64,000 nucleotides of DNA from Blastomussa wellsi (taxonomy: Eukaryota > Cnidaria > Anthozoa > Scleractinia > Plerogyridae). The stretch lies in the NCBI GenBank assembly GCA_947652115.1, contig OX393562.1, positions 29,144,289-29,208,288 of the forward strand, given 5' to 3'. Positions 61,801 to 64,000 of the stretch are shown here, in pieces. A program made the translations under genes and the position numbers. The notes beneath the pieces were generated by a model. It was given only the letters and a program-made list of their open reading frames with translations. It searched no databases and was not told the origin of the DNA. Position 1 is the first letter of the stretch, and each line of letters begins with the position of its first letter.

Positions 61801-64000
61801 ACAGAACCTCGGAGGAGAAACAGGAAGCACTAGAGCGTGAACTTCACAGTACGGAGGACGAGATGAACAACCTCGCAAGGCAGTTAGAGAATGTGAAGAG
61901 TGAACTGGAGAAGAAGAACGAGCGGCTACAGAAAGAACTTGATGAACAAGGTTGGTTGCAAACAATTGCATACATTCGATGCATATATGTATATTTATCA
62001 TCACTGGTTGCGTTCCATTCAACCGGGAGGATCCATACTTGATGGGACAAATTTTAGTTAAACTGTTGTCCTTACGAAAATAGACCTGAAATTGTCCTGG
62101 ATGGCGCGTTACATTACCGAACTAGGATATGGTCCTAAGATGTCGGTTCCAGAATCATACTGAGCGACTCGTACGCTCATCGTGGGTCCTTTGGTTGCAA
62201 TCTAGCACTGGTTTAGCTTAATACTGAGTTATCGATCTAAAAGTCTGATCTCAGATTGGTTAAAAGGAATGCAGTCATGACTTGGGTAACCTTTTAGAGT
62301 AGATCTGTCTGCCCATTTGCTACTCATTGACGTAGTAATTGGCACTCGGGCATTCGGACATTCAGTACAAAGTTCCGATGTCAATTTCACAATCGTGGGC
62401 TTCAAGATCATTAACCTGTTCGTTTTCATCGTCATTTGCCACAAAATAGCTAAGAATGTTTTTGCATCTTGTACTTGTACGTCCTAACGTCATTTCTCAG
62501 TAGAAATTAGAGGGTAAAGCATTTGCATGTGTTCAATGAATCGATTTTTTTGATTTACAGCAGATTTTGATTTTGATTTTCTCGCACACAATAATTTTTG
62601 CTTTGCTGACCAAATGTGGCAGTGCAAGAGGTATAACAATCAAGTCCCGCATCTTCGCCGTCCTAGGTTAATTGAAACTAGATGGGTTTACTTTAAGCTC
62701 ATCACCAGCTTATACTTATGTGTATTACTTTGCCAAGCATGGATTTCACTGGTCATAGTAAAGTGCAACTGTAAAAGTCACTTTCTACGTTTGTTCCCTG
62801 GTCAATGCCAGATGCCCACGGCCCTGCACTCCGCATGTCGTTTATTGTTTTGTTTCGAGGTCGCTAAATAGTGTGATCATAATTTTTCTTCGATTCATTC
62901 TACGTCTCGCTGCGAATGTCAGTCATTAGATTGTCGATCGATTGCGATGGCACCATGGATATGCGAGCTTCATAGATTTTGCACTTTTAGATCACTGAGA
63001 TATGGTCGATTAGTCATGTAACGCCATGGCTTCATTGTGTGTATCTCTTTGAAAGCCAGCAGGTTTAGTTCAGTAGAGACAGTTCGTAGCTTCAAGTTAC
63101 TTGATAGGTAAAGGTTCTAGAGAACAAACCTTATTTTTGTAAGAGGTAAGTTGCTTTGCATTTGTTCGTGCGCGCATTTATGTCTGCTGTTCATTTCCTT
63201 GCCTTGTGTGATTGTTTGCTTGTGTGGTGTCACTAATCAAACAAATGTCAAGAGTTTGAAATCAATACACCTTCGGTATTACTACTGTAGCTTACATGAT
63301 TCAACTGTCTTCTAGCTGAACATAATCCTTGCTTCTGTGCAGATAATGTAACAAGTCAACATGTAATAATAACGTCTTAACTTGAACAGATTAACATGCT
63401 ACTTAACCTGTGTAAATATTTTACACCAGGGGTAGTTCATTATTTGGGAAAGTCATCAATTTATATTATGATTTTACCGAGTTAATCAAGCTAATGAAGT
63501 TAATACGTTTCCAACTGTTAATACGAAAATTGTATGGTAAAATAAAAAATATATAATACTTTTTGCTGCAATAACTTTGCTTCACCATTACTGTCAATAT
63601 AAAACCTTTCTGAATTTCCGAAACCTTACATGTTGTAACTGTCCTATTACTTGTTTTCGTAACTAAAGTAAATGCTGGTTTTTATTATAGTTTGTCATTT
63701 GCTATCCGATGAATGTTACTTTCACTCTTTGTTGCTGTTAAAATCCTTACCCGTTGTGGTTTTGTTTTCATCTTAGAAGTTGACTTCTCGTCTAGCATGG
63801 ATGCAATCAATTCCCAAAAAGAGGAAACAGACAAGCTCATCGAACAGTTAAAACTAGAGGCTGAAGCTCGCGCTGATGAAGTAACGGCATTGAAAGAGGA
63901 AGACTCGAACCATCAGCAAGAGAAACAACTTCTCCTTGATGAAGTTCAACAGCTTAGTGAAGCGGTTGAACATCTAAAAGAAAAGGATGTGAATATTTCG
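43829..64000 (+). CDS. GOLGB1: Giantin-like golgin, giant coiled-coil Golgi tether (5' part, continues past the window)
   Basis: Fifteen coding exons so far: 43829-43945, 44031-44129, 44762-44845, 46499-47002, 47725-47925, 48502-49218, 50100-50292, 51242-51396, 51870-52054, 52959-53034, 54081-54206, 55266-55332, 55840-61481, 61740-61950, 63777-64000. All junctions are GT-AG and the 2867 residues form a single frame. Nearly all is heptad coiled coil. The start MWGRLSSMAQAVQDKLEESL resembles the giantin N-terminus, and KLKLQAKAKLTSL near residue 550 resembles a conserved giantin segment; this is the basis for the name. Giantin is a tail-anchored tether of Golgi membranes; the anchor would lie beyond 64000. 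One 5.6-kb exon encodes residues 842-2722 and includes about eighteen 42-residue repeats (about 913-1706). Another long golgin or coiled-coil family remains possible. Confidence 0.75.
45167..45910. mobile_element. 740-bp element with ATGATAGT-rich inverted ends (golgin intron 3)
   Basis: Left GGTCAAACAGTACACGATAG mirrors right CTATCATGTACTGTTTGGC. Both ends carry several ATGATAG words as sub-repeats, and CCCGTTTGACCAC occurs near each end. A 60-codon acidic frame (45493-45675, starting at TTG) and simple ATTATC repeats lie inside. No transposase is recognisable. Confidence 0.6.
47080..47240. repeat. Dispersed repeat shared with 19260-19440
   Basis: GAAAGAGTGGGCGGCTCAGG, GAGCTGATTGCAATGATCAG and TTTAGAAACCCCTGAATG match in order the repeat in the RABL2 intron. 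Confidence 0.45.
49341..49590. mobile_element. Inverted-repeat element rich in GACATAA/CATAAC words (golgin intron 6)
   Basis: Left AAGGCCTGGTTCACACTGG and right CACTAGTGAAAACCAGGCTT are inverted. Inside, ACATAAGGACATAACG and TGTTATGTCGTTATGTCA form further complementary blocks. Confidence 0.65.
50505..50566. mobile_element. Single arm of the TGTTGTGGTTTAA element (golgin intron 7)
   Basis: AACTGGTTTAGAAAATTTTA, then ACCAGGGATAAATTTAAACC and ACAACAT match the right half of 21338-21502. Confidence 0.55.
51406..51446. repeat. Short (GAT)n-rich simple repeat
   Basis: Imperfect GATGAC and GATGAT units directly after the splice donor of golgin exon 8. Confidence 0.6.
53301..53542. mobile_element. 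TTAA-flanked inverted-repeat element, copy 4 (golgin intron 10)
   Basis: Full-length copy: TTAAAGGAGCTACGTCACGG at the left, CGTGACGTGGCACCTTTAA at the right, with TTAA at both edges. The inside (GTCTCAATCTTCTCCATCC and onward) matches the three other copies. Confidence 0.75.
55351..55497. mobile_element. GATC-rich inverted-repeat element, copy 3 (diverged)
   Basis: TTTCTTTGGGACGATCCGG, GTGAATCCTTGTCCAGGTTG and CTGATCAGGATTATCTCAAA follow the same order as 803-984 and 17396-17576 with many changes. It begins 18 bases after golgin exon 12. Confidence 0.55.
61951..63776. other. Golgin intron 14, no element recognised
   Basis: A 1.8-kb A+T-rich intron between exons 14 and 15. Scattered short frames and T-rich tracts only; no inverted-repeat element or RNA gene could be supported. 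Confidence 0.5.

Overview
The window reads as animal (metazoan) nuclear DNA. It is A+T-rich, its genes are split by GT-AG introns, the conserved animal genes are interrupted at shared phases, and a dense layer of short inverted-repeat elements and tRNA-derived SINEs fills the introns and gaps. The gene set (transglutaminase, RABL2, a giantin-like golgin, a MAPEG-like membrane protein, a secreted LigB-type dioxygenase) and the SINE types fit an invertebrate, most likely an anthozoan cnidarian such as a coral. That taxonomic call is inference.

Layout. 1-2.3 kb: a decayed rhodopsin-type receptor fragment, a G-rich minisatellite and three inverted-repeat elements. 2.3-6.2 kb: a single-exon MAPEG/TMEM79-like gene on the minus strand, split in two by a 3.3-kb Ngaro-type tyrosine-recombinase retrotransposon on the same strand. 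The element has the A1-ORFs-B1-A2-B2 split direct repeats, with intact reverse transcriptase/RNase H and tyrosine recombinase frames but almost no gag. It inserted without a target-site duplication, and the two gene halves are still in frame. 7.0-8.9 kb: a two-exon plus-strand gene for a secreted LigB-family protein. 14.2-23.0 kb: RABL2 on the minus strand, eight coding exons reconstructed. 26.9-42.5 kb: a transglutaminase on the plus strand, fifteen coding exons, 781 residues, with a complete Cys-His-Asp triad. 43.8 kb to the window end: the first fifteen coding exons (2867 residues so far) of a giant coiled-coil golgin that looks like giantin/GOLGB1; its C-terminus lies outside the window.

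The genes do not form an operon or one pathway: RABL2 acts in ciliary transport, giantin in Golgi tethering, the transglutaminase in protein crosslinking, and LigB in oxidation of an unknown, probably aromatic, substrate. The strongest points for follow-up are the precise, apparently recent Ngaro insertion inside the MAPEG-like gene, a run of about eighteen 42-residue repeats encoded by one 5.6-kb golgin exon, the secreted LigB protein in an animal, and several families of short transposons, one with clear 9-bp target duplications and one carrying a tRNA-like core.
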